DNA of 64,000 nucleotides, taken from NCBI GenBank assembly GCA_022570795.1, contig JAKUDP010000003.1:620001-684000 (forward strand). The letters are read 5' to 3'. Shown here piece after piece: positions 53,898 through 64,000 of the stretch; positions within the stretch are counted from its first letter, which is position 1; each line of letters opens with the position of its first letter. The stretch comes from Sphaerulina vaccinii (taxonomy: Eukaryota > Ascomycota > Dothideomycetes > Mycosphaerellales > Mycosphaerellaceae). Made by a program: the position numbers and the translations under genes. Under the pieces are notes generated by a model. It was not told the origin of the DNA. It made no database searches and worked only from the letters and a program-made list of their open reading frames with translations.

Positions 53898-54761
53898 ATG
53901 GCGGCGCTAGAAGAGCTACAGGACCAGCCGCAGCTCGAAGACTTCAGATCACTCCAAGAGTATGAGGCGCAGACACCGGGTACATTCTTCAATGGCAAGC
54001 CGGTGCTCCATTTCTACGCACGAAAAACATACATCAGTCTACCGCTCGTAGCGCAGCAGAAAAATCGCGCTCTGGAAGGCTTGACACATGATGAGGAGCC
54101 GGCGGACCAGGAAGGCAACATTAGAGTTGACGATATTGACGTGTGGGTGACAGACCAGCGTCTCATTCTGTACTCACCAGCTACCAGTAAAGGCTGCCGC
54201 ATTCCATATCCTGCCATTGGTATAACAGCAATCGACAAGCCGGCTGTTCTCCTCGAGATGAATCTCTCCGACCCAAACAACACCGCAGACGACGACATCG
54301 AGTACTTCCAGTTGAAGATCTTCACCTCGAACGTGGAAGATAGCACACGGTCGGAGCAGAGTGCCGCTGCAGCAAACGGTACCAATGGTACAACGCCTAG
54401 CGAAGAAGTCATCACAGCTGCGCTCTACAAAGCTATAACAGACTGCCAGGAGCTGAACCCTGATCCACCTGGGCCAGGAGAGGAAGATGAAGACGGTGAG
54501 CCTGTCTTCGACGAGACTGCTCCAGGAGCTACTGGGTGGATTACGAGCGAGAATATGGACCAGTATGTCGATGCTGATGGAAACTTTAAAATGCCTGAAG
54601 GTGTCACCTTTGTCGGCGGTGAGGATGACGAGACAGCGAACAGCGCGACAGAGAATGGCACTCAGGAGCCGCTCGGAGAAGGCGCAGGCAGGACGCGAAC
54701 TGCGACCGAGGCAGGCGTTGAGAGGGAGGACGAAAGCAAGTGGAGGGCTACTGGGTCATGA
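53898..54761 (+). CDS. pICln / methylosome subunit (Voldacs family)
   Basis: 287 aa, single exon. In animals pICln, with PRMT5 and WD45, is the Sm-protein assembly chaperone of the methylosome. Seen: a split PH-like domain from about residue 25 (GTFFNGKPVLHFYARKTYIS) through DIDVWVTDQRLILYSPATSK, GCRIPYPAIGITAIDK, PAVLLEMNLSDPN and DDDIEYFQLKIFT to an acidic helix and loop (ALYKAITDCQELNPDPPGPG, then EEDEDGEPVFDE). Next come GWITSENMDQYVDADG and FKMPEGVTFVGGEDDE, the conserved acidic C-terminal block that contacts Sm proteins. The last 40 residues are a variable tail. Length and acidity fit fungal members. ATG in a good context (AAGATGGCG). Confidence 0.9.
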   Translation: MAALEELQDQPQLEDFRSLQEYEAQTPGTFFNGKPVLHFYARKTYISLPLVAQQKNRALEGLTHDEEPADQEGNIRVDDIDVWVTDQRLILYSPATSKGCRIPYPAIGITAIDKPAVLLEMNLSDPNNTADDDIEYFQLKIFTSNVEDSTRSEQSAAAANGTNGTTPSEEVITAALYKAITDCQELNPDPPGPGEEDEDGEPVFDETAPGATGWITSENMDQYVDADGNFKMPEGVTFVGGEDDETANSATENGTQEPLGEGAGRTRTATEAGVEREDESKWRATGS

Positions 54762-56699
54762 TTCGAGGGGAGGGCGTTGACGGCGCATTGAGGTGCGCAC
54801 GCAGAATACCATGACAACACTTGAAAAGCACAGATCAGATCTTGGACAAGCGCCATTTGATGTGTACTCTGGACATCACGCTGCTCCAGGCGTCACACAC
54901 TGAGAAAATGGCTTGTTCGTCGTGCACAGAGGAGCACAAACACCACGACTCTACTCGTTCCGGCGCGCTTGAGCACGTTCTCATGCGCCAGTCTTGCCCA
55001 GACTCGCTCCCGAATGCATGGCCGGGCATGGCTGTTGCACAAGAGAGAAGAGTTTGCGTGGGCTGTATATCGTACGTGGCACAGGTTGAGAACATCGCCA
55101 TGTCGCCAAGGGCACTCTGGAAAGCTAAGGTCTATAGCAATTCAACTGCATCATTCGTCCAATCTTCACGAGAAAAGGAGGAGCATAGTTCATGCTGTAG
55201 CTCTCTTCGAAGCTGCTTTCGATGTGATGAGATCAGCTTGGCAATTCCAAGCGTTCCTGCCACCTATCCTCTTTCGTGATATGCACCTCACCTCTCTTCT
55301 CTCCAGACATGACAGCATCGGGCATCATATTAAAGTCTGACTACGTGTATTCTGTCAGCGCGATGTCTGATCGAAACTCACTGAACAAATTATCGCGTTG
55401 ATCGGTCCAGACCAGGAAGATGCCTTGGTTTTCGACATCATCGCTCGATTGGCGCATCCACCAAACTGCCATTCAGCGACACGAGCTCCTCAACTGAAAG
55501 CCTTTAATCTATCGAATCCGGCACGTTGAAACCACGATGCTGGAATCCGCATTGGTCCAATACCAACGACCAGACTTGCTGTCAAAGCACAACATGCGCA
55601 GCATACTGCGGTGCAACAAGATCTACTGCACGCTCGACCAGAGAACGACGCGCCCGCCGGGACTCATGCGGGCTCTTCTTGCTCAGCTCTTTGCGCGAGT
55701 TGTAGTTTCTTACACTATCACGCCCACGTTTTCAGACGTGGAGAATCGGCTGTTCTTGATTTCTCAGGAGCTCTGCCAAAGTCCGGATCCCCAATGCTGG
55801 TCCGAAAGTCCTTTGGCTTTTGCCCTGTGCAATCAACCATACTGTACCCACCTGACACACCGGGATGCTTGCAGTGAATGCACTTTGCAGACCCACGGGC
55901 TGCTGTCTCAGCTACACAAATCGCTACCAGCGCGACGCATATTCTCCGTAGCACCACGATGCCTGTGCCACAGGACCACTTCATTTGCGTCTGTCACGAA
56001 GCCAAGCCTATATGCAACGGAGTCAAGCGAAGATGTTGCCGCCGGCATGAACCACACAAAGGCTATGCTGTGGGTCGTCAGCATCCAAAGCAGCAGCTCT
56101 TGGCTTGAAAATGATGCATTCGATACATGAGCTGACATCCACTGAAAAGCCTTGACCAAGCCCACAGCTATCGCTTCGCATCCGAACATCAGCAAATCCG
56201 CCTGCACATGTTGTAAGATTGCCATTACCATTCGTACCGCGAGAGCCGGATGATGAGCTCGTGGACATCTGCTGTATAGCGCCCACATGGCTCGAAGCGA
56301 GTCCTGGGATGCCCTGCATGTGCTTAAACAATGGAGTCGATCATGCCCTATCTCGGTAGCGCGAGTCTGTCACTATATGCAAGAGCTACAACAGATACCC
56401 TGCACTTTCCCCCTATCTGTGTGGACCGCGCCTGGTACACCGCATGCCCAGAGTAGCACAATAGGAGCATAGCTTTCGATCGCTAATGTATACGCTCTAA
56501 CCTTCGCAAAGTGCAGGACCACTTCACTACTGTGGAGACGATTGAACAGTACATATACACTGCACTAGTTCTCGTCACACTCTGCACTGTTCTGTCATCG
56601 TCAACAGACATTCCTCTGTCAGCTTCCACTTACGAGCAATAATTCGACAGACCACATTCGTTCACAGCACATACAAGAAGAAAGAGAAAATATTTCAAG
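54762..56699. other. 1.9-kb stretch without a supported gene
   Basis: The longest open frame (plus 55537-56130, 197 codons, ATG start) has odd Cys/Leu/Ser composition and no domain. Minus-strand frames near 56331-56023 also lack support. May hold an unspliced or non-coding transcript. Confidence 0.45.
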
Positions 56700-57329
56700 A
56701 TGCGCGCAACACTCCTCACGTTAACGGGCCTCGTCAGCCTCACCTTCGCCTTACCTCCAGGACAAGGCCCTTCGAACAGCAACAACATCGCAACCCGCCA
56801 GCAACCCTGCCTAGACGATGGCTCAGCACAAAAGGTCGCCGAGAACTTCCGAACACTGATCACGAACTACTCCAACGCATCAGCCGCTGCCTTCCTGACA
56901 GAAGACTTTGTCGACTACTCCGATGGTGTGAACACTCTCATTAACTCCGGCTGTCCCAATGGACCTCAAGCACTTGGCGCTCCTACCTTCACCTCCCTCG
57001 AGGACTTCCAAGCAGGCCAAGGCTCACAGCCAAACATTCCGTTCGAGATACTGAACGTGTGGCACGGGTGTGACTTTGTTACCATGAGATGGAGATCTAG
57101 TGCTCCAGAGGCCAATGGAGTGCAGCCTCAGCAGCAAGTTACAGGAGTTGTGGTCATGGAAGTTTGTCAAGGTGCTTCTGAGCCTTGGGTCATCGATACT
57201 GTCTATTCGGAGTTCAACTCGGGAGCTTGGCTGTACGATTTGGGAGTATTTGTGCCTACTTGCAATGCTACGCAGGCGAAGATGAAGAGGGAATTGGGGC
57301 TCATGCTAAGTTCTTTCAAGATGTTATGA
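56700..57329 (+). CDS. Secreted NTF2-like domain protein
   Basis: 209 aa, single exon. Signal peptide MRATLLTLTGLVSLTFA, then a short linker and the cone-shaped NTF2-like domain: CLDDGSAQKVAENFRTLITN, AAAFLTEDFVDYSDGVNTLI, a Pro/Gly loop with Cys (SGCPNGPQALG), EDFQAGQGSQPNIPFEILNV, WHGCDFVTMRWRSS, VTGVVVMEV and WVIDTVYSEFNSGAWLYDLG. This arrangement is a common fungal family of secreted NTF2-like proteins with no known enzymatic role; the same fold includes scytalone dehydratase and SnoaL cyclases. Two to three Cys pairs are possible. Intact, stop TGA. Confidence 0.82.
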   Translation: MRATLLTLTGLVSLTFALPPGQGPSNSNNIATRQQPCLDDGSAQKVAENFRTLITNYSNASAAAFLTEDFVDYSDGVNTLINSGCPNGPQALGAPTFTSLEDFQAGQGSQPNIPFEILNVWHGCDFVTMRWRSSAPEANGVQPQQQVTGVVVMEVCQGASEPWVIDTVYSEFNSGAWLYDLGVFVPTCNATQAKMKRELGLMLSSFKML

Positions 57330-57806
57330 GTTAGTGGGAGGTAATTAAGATGAGTGTGGGTGGGTGGAAAGCTTTCGTATCTCGCTGGAAAAGGTTTCTG
57401 GGTTCTGGTAGCTGTCTCTCGATATCGATCGAATAACAGAGATGCGGTGTGATTCTGTAGTTCAATCGACGGACAGAAGTCAATCAGCGACTGACTCGTT
57501 CCATTTTCCATTCTGTAACAAGAAGTGACGTGATTGGTAGTCCTTTCCATCTCAAATTGACCTTCATATCATCCGGCATACCCTGGTCATCTCAGTGATC
57601 TCACACGTTCTGCTTCGCTCCCTCGCGGTGGACAACCCAACGTCGGATGCTCTCTGCATAGCAATTCGGTTTCTGTGTGCGGTTGGTCTGGATTTGCGAT
57701 GCCTTGGCTACTACTCATGGACAGAGACGCGTACAAGCCGAGAGCACGAGAATCCTGACAGTCGATCCCTCACTTCGAAGCTTCCAAGAGCTCACGACCT
57801 TATCGC
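57330..57806. other. Convergent spacer
   Basis: Between the NTF2-like gene and the minus-strand membrane-protein gene. Nothing seen. Confidence 0.45.
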
Positions 57807-58712
57807 TCACCTTCCTTCGAGTTCAGACGGTCCTAGCTGTGTCGAAGGCATCTCATGTGGCGATGATTTGTTGATCGGCATCTCCGCCACTTCTGCATCT
57901 GCATTCGAGAGCTCGGTGGCATGCTTCCGATCCATAGTAGCAGTCTGCGCTGGTGCAGACGATTCTGACACGCCCTTCTCACTTGACACACCAACAGCTC
58001 TCTTCTTCTTCCCTCGCCGCCACAACAAGAATGCGCCTAGTAGAAGCAAAGGCACACCAACGCCGACTCCCACGCCTACACCTATCTTGCTCGAAGTTCC
58101 CAGTCCGTTCCCGTTAGTTGGGCCATTCGCTGGCGTGGACGCCGTGGCTGTCGCAGAGACAGATGTGCTACCACTGGTCACGGGCGGTGAAGTCGTTCTC
58201 GATCCCAGTGATGCAGTGGACACTGCAAGTCCAGAATAATAAGACATTAGAGCTGAAGCGTCCGTCGCAGTAGGAACTCCTAACCCATTTCCATAGTTTA
58301 TGATCGGAGTAACTGCGATCGAAGAATTCGCACAATCTGCTGCGTCCTGCGATACATCTCCACCGATTTTGCATATGAAGCTGTCAGTAGAGCAGAGGAT
58401 GGTCTCGTTTGTGTAAATAGTCTCATCATTACCTTTTCCCGGTCAGCGCGATCTACCATGATCAGACAGGAGTCTACACTTACCAGGCGGACATGGACAA
58501 GCTGGATTATGATCTGTTCCCCAGTTCTGATCTGTACACGAGCCGGCTAGGTCCAGATCTCCGCGCTTGCAATACAAGTTGTTAACACATTGCCAGCCTG
58601 GCGGACAACATGCTGAGGTGTTTCCATCTGGATTGCATTGTACATCGCTTTCGGAGTGCGTTCCGTTCACGTGGTAGCAGGGAAGCGATACGATGGTTAT
58701 GGAGGATGCCAT
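57807..58712 (-). CDS. Cys-rich single-pass surface protein A
   Basis: 284 aa. Exons 58712-58484 and 58432-57807; the intron 58433-58483 (GTAAGT..CTGAC..AAAAG) joins ACPCPPG to NDETIYTNET. The Cys-rich ectodomain starts near the N-terminus (SLPCYHVNGTHSESDVQCNP, SACCPPGWQCVNNLYCKRGD, GSCTDQNWG) and includes LCSTDSFICKIGGD and ADCANSS. A Ser/Thr/Pro stalk follows, then one membrane helix (GVGVGVGVPLLLLGAFLLW), a basic stop-transfer (RRGKKKR) and an acidic tail. The start is uncertain: the ATG at 58712 gives no classical signal peptide, and an upstream exon could supply one. The architecture recalls Mid2/WSC-like wall sensors without being homologous by eye. Divergent from the similar gene at 59792. 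Confidence 0.75.
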
Positions 58713-59156
58713 GGAGTTGCTCGATACTGGTAAGATGTTATGAGAGAACGCGTCTGCCCAAGACTCGGGGGAGCAGCAGGACAAGTGAGGCTGAAGGCTA
58801 ATCTCTTTGTCGATCGTTGCTCAGGTTTAAGCTAGGCTGAAAGTGTGCGAATCCTTCCGTCTGTCCTTGTCAACTGTGCAGTAGTGTGCATAGTCATCAG
58901 TAGGGCTTCAAGCGAAACAGTCCAGACTCAAGATCTTCATGCGACGCCTGTCCGTGTTTGACGATGACCAACTCATCATATACTCTGCTCGTTGGTATAG
59001 CTTCTCAAAGCCTTAGTGAAGCAGAAAGCTATGGAAGCCAAGGAAGATCGTGGCTTGGTCTTGTGCTGTTCGTGGTGCTTGATTAAGGTCTTCTGATCTC
59101 GACCACCTTCTCACGTCGACTGGTGATGAAAGACTGGGCATCTCTTCTAACGTTGT
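58713..59156. other. Intergenic region
   Basis: Upstream of the Cys-rich protein A gene. Could hide an additional 5' exon; none was identified. Confidence 0.4.
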
Positions 59157-59450
59157 ATGAGTTCAGATTCTCACGACGTTGATGCTGATTCCAAGTACAC
59201 CGTGTCCCCAAGACCCACCGACATCGGCGAGAACCCTGTCTTCTGGCCCTCGTCAAACACCACACCATCTCGCGACCTCACCACCCGACGTATCTCACGC
59301 AGCGCCAGCGCAGAGAGCAATGGACGTTCGCGCTGCGACAGCCTTAAGATGAAGCAGAGATGGAACAAGAAGCGCAACGCGTCCAAACGCCGCTCAAGAT
59401 GGGACCTCAGAGATGGTACTGAAATGACAAGCTCTCGCAGCATGATCTGA
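59157..59450 (+). CDS. Possible small Ser/Arg-rich protein
   Basis: 97 codons from an ATG: MSSDSHDVDADSKYTVSPRP, an Arg/Ser-rich middle (RRISRSASAESNGRSRCDSL) and a basic C-terminus. No domain recognised. Composition resembles disordered fungal proteins, but chance is not excluded. Confidence 0.35.
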   Translation: MSSDSHDVDADSKYTVSPRPTDIGENPVFWPSSNTTPSRDLTTRRISRSASAESNGRSRCDSLKMKQRWNKKRNASKRRSRWDLRDGTEMTSSRSMI

Positions 59451-59791
59451 AAGCCAGCAGAAGTCACGGCTTAAATGCAATGCTTTCTTATACGCGGAAT
59501 CTGGAAGCACCATTCCTGAGCCGATATATATATCATCAGCTGCGGAGCTGCCATCATAGCGGCTGTTCAAGACTTCAACGCCTCATCCGCTTCGGATACG
59601 ACTTGGCATCCTTCTCAAGTCTAGCTTCGTCCCAAACCAGACATAGGAGGCGAGCGGTATGCAGCCATGCATAGCCGCATGATCGAGCAAAGCACAGCCT
59701 CGCGCCCGAAAGCTGTACGCGACCTCAGCTCTTCATTCCTCCACACAACTTCTGCTGCAAGTTTCTGTAGCATCTCATTCGCGACTCCAGT
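59451..59791. other. Promoter region of Cys-rich protein B
   Basis: No gene seen; contains an AT repeat (TATATATAT, about 59525-59533). Confidence 0.4.
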
Positions 59792-60926
59792 ATGCGGACC
59801 ATACGGCTGCAGACGCTTCTGTTACTGGCGTTTACTTGCAGTGCTTTGGATGCTCCTCTGATCACACCGGCGCCTGTGGCAGCAAGGTTGCTTCCTCGAC
59901 AAGTCGATAGTCCTGGTCCGACATGTGGTTTCGTCGACGCCAACATCTGTATGTGCTTCCTGAGCTACCAGCGGGAAAGAGTCATGTAGCTAAGCCTCGA
60001 CAGTGTCTGCTCAATACTGCCAAGAGGGCTTTACTTGCTTCGCAGAGCCTAGCTTTCACGCAGCAGGAGGCTGTTGTCGTCTAGGAGATAGCGCGAACTG
60101 TCAACTCGCTACCAGCTGTGTCCCACAAGCCACTCTGTCATCATGCGATGCTGCGTGCAGCTCGAATGACCGTATCACGAGATGGTCAGTCAATTTGCCA
60201 GCGATCGTCATACTCGCTTTAGTCGAGGCCATGAAATAAAATGCCGCAGAGTTGACATGTCACAGCACCGACTCGGCCTCGCCATACTGCTACACTAACT
60301 ATTGGCCAACTGGAGGCCAAACGCTACTAAACATTGGCTGCACCACCGCTCAAGGCCAGTTCTCGTTCATCTACACGACGTACACCTTATACGGACAAAG
60401 CTTCAGTGATATCGGAACACGAACGCAAGGCTATTCTCCGATACCAACGTTCACCAATACTGACACTTCTGCTGTTGCTACGGGTACTGGGACTGCCGAT
60501 AATGAGGGAGCTGCAGCGGGTACTTCGGGCAGTGGCGGAACGAGTGACGCTGCCATCACCACGACCACCAATAACAGTTCTGGAGGCTCGTCTACCAACG
60601 TCGGCGCAATTGCAGGCGGTGTTGTGGGCGGTGTCGCTGTGCTTGGTCTGATAGCAGCGCTCATCACCTGGATCATCCTCCGGAATCGCAGAAAGGAACG
60701 TGCAGCGCCGGCAATTTCAGGAAGTGCTCATGGACCTGGCGCCTTCGGAGAGCATAACGAGCCAAAACCTCCTGTGTCGCCCATGTCGTCGCCGGTGTCG
60801 CCGTATGTGCCAGCGAGAAAGCCTATAGGCAGTGAACTCCAAGGAGGAGGTCCTCGACACGAAGTGCTAGGCTATGCGGAGGCACAGGAGTTGCACCATC
60901 AGCAGAGGGTTCCGGAGCTACCTTAA
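59792..60926 (+). CDS. Cys-rich single-pass surface protein B
   Basis: 332 aa. Exons 59792-59948, 60004-60184, 60266-60926; introns 59949-60003 (GTATGT..CGACAG) and 60185-60265 (GTCAGT..TCACAG); splicing joins DANI-LSAQYCQEG and NDRITRC-TDSASPYCYTNYW. Signal peptide MRTIRLQTLLLLAFTCSALD, Kex2-like site (ARLLPRQ), a Cys-rich ectodomain (PTCGFVD, YCQEGFTCFA, GGCCRLGDSANC, TSCVPQATLSSCDAACSS, CTDSASPYCYT, GCTTAQG), a Ser/Gly/Thr stalk, one membrane helix (VVGGVAVLGLIAALITWIIL), basic stop-transfer RNRRKER, and a Pro-rich cytosolic tail (PPVSPMSSPVSPYVPARKP) that could bind SH3 or be phosphorylated. A typical fungal wall-sensor-like layout; ligand unknown. Confidence 0.82.
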
Positions 60927-61641
60927 GATATCACAAACCAGAATTGTACCCAGAAACCAAGCGTCATTTGCAGACTCCATATTGAGCTTACGCCGTTCTG
61001 TTCGTTGAGATGGCGATTGGCCGTGCCCTCCGGAGACCATCAGCCGACCAACAGTGATGGACCATATGGGTAAACACATAGTTGAGAAAGACGCTGACGA
61101 CCGCACGTCTTGTCAAGAACCACATCATGCCCTACGTAGGTACCCCGGCGACGTAAATCCAACTCCTATGCAAGCTATGCAAGCAAACCTTGGCGTGCGG
61201 CCGTAAGCACATAGATTGGACTTCGTCTAGATCCGAAAGCTTGATTAGACATTCAAGACTAGCATGGCCGACTATCACGACACTGACTACGCGACTCGAC
61301 GATGTTTACACTGCCTCGGCTACGTCTTTATGCCTGGCATGCTAGGTCGAGTCCCAGCACAGACTACGCTGCGGAGCTGGCACAAATTGCACATCTAGGA
61401 CACCCACGACACTTCAACAATGTAATGCTATCCCCAGCACAACAATACGATGAGCCAAGTGCTGGTGTTTGGCCAGTACTGCAGGCTAGAAGTATAGGAG
61501 AATCGATCTTGCGGCTAGGCGCTTTCTTCCTACCACTCCGAACACATATGGCGTATCGATCAGCTACCCACGTCGCGCCAGCACGTAGACTTGCAACAAC
61601 ACTCAGCAGGTCGTTATACCCCAAATGCCATCTTTGTCAAC
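60927..61641. other. Intergenic region
   Basis: 3' flank of Cys-rich protein B and promoter of the small secreted protein. The 157-codon frame at 61302 overlaps that gene and has no protein features. Confidence 0.45.
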
Positions 61642-62169
61642 ATGAAGTGCAGTATCATCAACTTCGTGGCGCTCATGGCTGCAGGCGTGACAGCTACACC
61701 ACTGATCAAATACCCACTGACCGCGGAGGTAAGCTACCATTGACAGCACATCACCTATGCCACGACACTCACTGACAGCATATACCAGGCCATGGCTGCT
61801 CTTCAACGTCGAGACGAACAAGCAGTCAACGAAGCCGCGACCACGAACGCAGAGCAGCAAGCAAGTCAAGCTCAAGACAGCAACGGTTATCCTTATGCCC
61901 CTCCAGGTCAAGACAACTACGGTTATCCTTATACTCCTCTCAGTCACTATAGCAACGGACCAACCACCAACAACTGGGTGAACGCCTTCACATTCGCCCG
62001 CCCCGATATCAATTATCTCTGTTCGATCGATTACACACAATACTGTGGGAGGGGCCATTATCCTTATAACCAGCCGCCTTCCTATGCTGCGCCACAGTAC
62101 TTGCAGTTCAATGGAGGAATTCAGACTTGTTATTATGATAGTACTGGGAACACGGTTTGTGTTGCGTGA
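61642..62169 (+). CDS. Small secreted Tyr/Pro/Gln-rich protein
   Basis: 155 aa. Exons 61642-61728 and 61789-62169; the intron 61729-61788 (GTAAGC..CACTGAC..ACCAG) joins YPLTAE to AMAALQRR. Signal peptide MKCSIINFVALMAAGVTA, a short propeptide ending in the dibasic QRRDEQ (Kex2-like), a Gln/Ala/Asn-rich helix, two copies of a Gly-Tyr-Pro-Tyr unit (NGYPYAPPGQDNYGYPYTP), and a C-terminal part with four Cys (YLCSIDYTQYCGRG, QTCYYDSTGNTVCVA). Size, Cys count and processing site fit an apoplastic effector-like or wall protein; no homology recognised. Confidence 0.78.
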
Positions 62170-62523
62170 GCGCAATTGACACAAGGAGGTGCGGAGCAAG
62201 GCAGGAGATTCGAGCGGAGTTGTGTATCATATTCGAGTTGGAGCCGACCTCCATCGCATCGACAATTAGGACCTTTGTAATTTGCTCATCGACTTGGAGT
62301 AACGGTGGGACCTCTGCCAACACAGCTCAACTTAGGGCGACATGGACCTCTGGTCGACAGGCAGAGAGCGATGAGTGCGAGCTAGCTGGCTCTCGCGTCG
62401 GCGCCAATCCGAGTACCGACATTACGAGCACCGAGACCTAGAAGACTGAAAAGGTGCTGTTCTTTCAGCAACAGCTACGCAGAAGAACTTCATTGTTGGT
62501 AACAGCAGGTGATCTTGACGCTC
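62170..62523. other. Convergent spacer
   Basis: Between the small secreted protein and the NmrA-like gene; nothing seen. Confidence 0.45.
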
Positions 62524-63549
62524 TTACTCCTTCCCACCAACAACAACTTTCTCCTTCTCTGGCATCGCATCAACATGATTTTGATGCCAATAGTACTCTC
62601 CACTACTCTCCCTCACCAACCTCGCCACACCTTCAACTCCACCTTCAGGCTCCCTGCCCAACAGAGTCGCCAGAACATCACTTGTCGTCGCCGCATCGCC
62701 CTCAGCAACACCTTGCATAAAGACCAATCTAGCTTCGAACCAAGCTCGACCTTTGCCTCCAAGATCATTCTCCGAGCAAGCAGTAATCCACTCCTCAAGT
62801 TCCAGATACTTCAATTCCAACTGCTCGCCTGTAGCCTTTCTGATACCATCCACGAGATCGACCAGACTATGCAACTTCTGACTCGTGAGAAGCACAATCC
62901 TACTCTCTCCACGTACTTCAATATCCCCCAATCCTCTAGCAAGAAGTGCTGCAATCCCTTCACCTAATTCATCCCTACTCGTGAAGGCAACCATTCCGCT
63001 TTCAACACCTTTCCCCGGTAACAACTTCGGCAACAGAGCTTCTTTGGTCTCAGGATACCAATTCAGAAACAATGGAAAAGCATCCGTGTACACTCCAGCT
63101 CTGATGCTGATGAAGTCGAGCCCACTGACTTGCAGCAGATGTTCGGTCTCATAGTGTGCTTGCTGAAAGCCGATCTTGGAATTGTTGGTGTAGCCACCGA
63201 AAGCTAGAGAGATGTACCAAACTCTCTTCACTCCACAGCGTACAGCAGCTTCAATGACGTTTGCGTGCTCGATGTTGCGAATCGTAGTGTCGCGTGTAGA
63301 TGAGGAGACGAAGAGGAGGTTTTCGATGTTGGAGAAAGCGGTGGAGAGAGTTGATGAGTCGTTATAGTCTGCGATGCGAAATTGGAGACCTTGGGACTCG
63401 TACCGGCTGCGAACCTCTGCGTTGCGAGATGTGGCGATGATAAAAGTAGCAGGGATGTTATGGGTGTTGAGCATTTCGTGGAGGATCTTGGTTCCTAGGC
63501 CGCCGGTCACGCCTGTGAGGAGATAGGGAGTTGGTGGTGGTGAAGACAT
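62524..63549 (-). CDS. NmrA-like NAD(P)-binding protein
   Basis: Atypical short-chain dehydrogenase of the NmrA/HSCARG/QorB group: a redox-sensing or quinone-reducing Rossmann protein in the cytosol. 341 aa from the ATG at 63549 (MSSPPPTPYLLTGVTGG); an in-frame ATG at 63561 would add four residues. Motifs: dinucleotide loop TGVTGGLGTKI; ATSRN after beta-2, suiting NADP(H); FRIADYNDSSTLSTAF; ENLLFVSSS; IEAAVRCGVKRVWYISLAFG, where Tyr is followed by ISLAFG rather than the classical YxxxK; then HYETEHLLQVSGLDFISIRA, GVYTDAFPLFLNWY, and a substrate lid. The C-terminus is a conserved EGVARLVRESSGEYYWHQNH. No intron. Intact, stop TAG or similar at 62524. Confidence 0.85.
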   Translation of the reverse strand: MSSPPPTPYLLTGVTGGLGTKILHEMLNTHNIPATFIIATSRNAEVRSRYESQGLQFRIADYNDSSTLSTAFSNIENLLFVSSSTRDTTIRNIEHANVIEAAVRCGVKRVWYISLAFGGYTNNSKIGFQQAHYETEHLLQVSGLDFISIRAGVYTDAFPLFLNWYPETKEALLPKLLPGKGVESGMVAFTSRDELGEGIAALLARGLGDIEVRGESRIVLLTSQKLHSLVDLVDGIRKATGEQLELKYLELEEWITACSENDLGGKGRAWFEARLVFMQGVAEGDAATTSDVLATLLGREPEGGVEGVARLVRESSGEYYWHQNHVDAMPEKEKVVVGGKE

Positions 63550-63561
63550 GGCTGTGATCAT

Positions 63562-64000
63562 TGTGATTGTTGTCGGTGAGTGCTTCCTGTTCAGTTGTCA
63601 AGACATCGTTGCTCTGTTATATCGTTCTCTGTGAACATGGTATATGCTGCACCATTCCCGAAGAGGCAATGGGTAGAGTTGCTGACCTGAGCAGGATTCA
63701 TAATGCCTCAGACGCTATGTCGCATGGGATCCACATACCACAATGTCTTGCCTTGTCTTGCCTTGTCTTGCTTTCGAGATTAAAGACTTTGTAATAGTTT
63801 CTTGTGGCTGCATTTCGGCCACCAAATCAACCCATGCGCTCTTACTGGCTTCACAACTCCTATCAGTACGCCGAGTACACGTCGTTCCGATCTGATCGTG
63901 GACTGGCCCGGAAGAGTGCTTGAGTAGAGCTTTCGCCTCATCGTTGTTGTTCATTCGTACAGCCATGGATATTGTTACACTGTACACTGTGTCTTCGCGC
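63562..64000. other. Promoter of the NmrA-like gene and terminal spacer
   Basis: No gene recognised up to the window edge. Confidence 0.45.
63744..63773. repeat. Minisatellite, 10-bp unit
   Basis: About three head-to-tail copies of TGTCTTGCCT, the last with one change. Confidence 0.85.

Noticed and set aside
55537..56130. 197-codon open frame
   Set aside because: Odd composition, no signal, domain or splice support; not called as a gene.
1..64000. Reassignment of TAA/TAG to glutamine
   Set aside because: RPL4 and the Dug3-like gene end in TAA, and the DUF3433 and lectin-like genes in TAG, at the expected places, so these codons terminate here.

Overview
The window is nuclear DNA of a filamentous ascomycete, most likely a Dothideomycete of the Mycosphaerellales type. 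Reasons: protein-coding genes with short introns (45-132 nt) carrying GTRNGT donors, CTNAC-like branch sites and YAG acceptors; typical fungal families (DUF3433 membrane proteins, GH78, AA11 oxidase, BBE oxidase, SPX-EXS Syg1, Dug3, calcineurin A); and many Ser/Thr-rich secreted proteins. No tRNA, rRNA, CRISPR or transposon was recognised. The genus is an inference.

Layout. 1-6.6 kb: 5'-truncated RPL4, a sulfotransferase-fold protein, a small unknown protein, and a broken GH78 rhamnosidase on the minus strand. 6.6-12.2 kb: a giant DUF3433 membrane protein and a frameshifted AA11-type copper oxidase. 12.2-15.9 kb is gene-poor. 16-24.3 kb: calcineurin A, a repeat-built GPI-type surface protein, and a 4EHP-class eIF4E whose frame continues after a TAG into a CCCH zinc finger. 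25-32.7 kb: small secreted proteins, an ACS-family MFS carrier and Syg1/Xpr1 with a duplicated 3' end. 33.5-39.3 kb: secreted and surface proteins, including a fucose-lectin-like type II membrane protein, and one tiny SANT-like protein. 41.2-43.6 kb: CFIm25 and Dug3, head to head. 43.9-48.4 kb: a decayed BBE oxidase and an ABCG half-transporter. 49.1-53 kb: three tandem REX4/ISG20-like exonuclease paralogues, each missing a different part of the catalytic set. 53.9-64 kb: pICln, an NTF2-like secreted protein, two divergent Cys-rich single-pass membrane proteins, a small secreted protein and an NmrA-like oxidoreductase.

Housekeeping genes (RPL4, CNA, CFIm25, pICln, Dug3, Syg1) look intact, whereas secreted enzymes and accessory genes carry lesions. 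Several premature stops (GH78 TAA, BBE TAG and TGA, the exonuclease TAA, the 4EHP TAG) can be explained by single C-to-T changes on one strand, as repeat-induced point mutation or ordinary transitions would give. The two most interesting loci are 4EHP-stop-CCCH (23.1-24.3 kb) and the tandem exonuclease-like triplet (49.1-53.0 kb). Exon boundaries were read by eye from splice signals, frame continuity and family knowledge; no alignment or transcript data were available.
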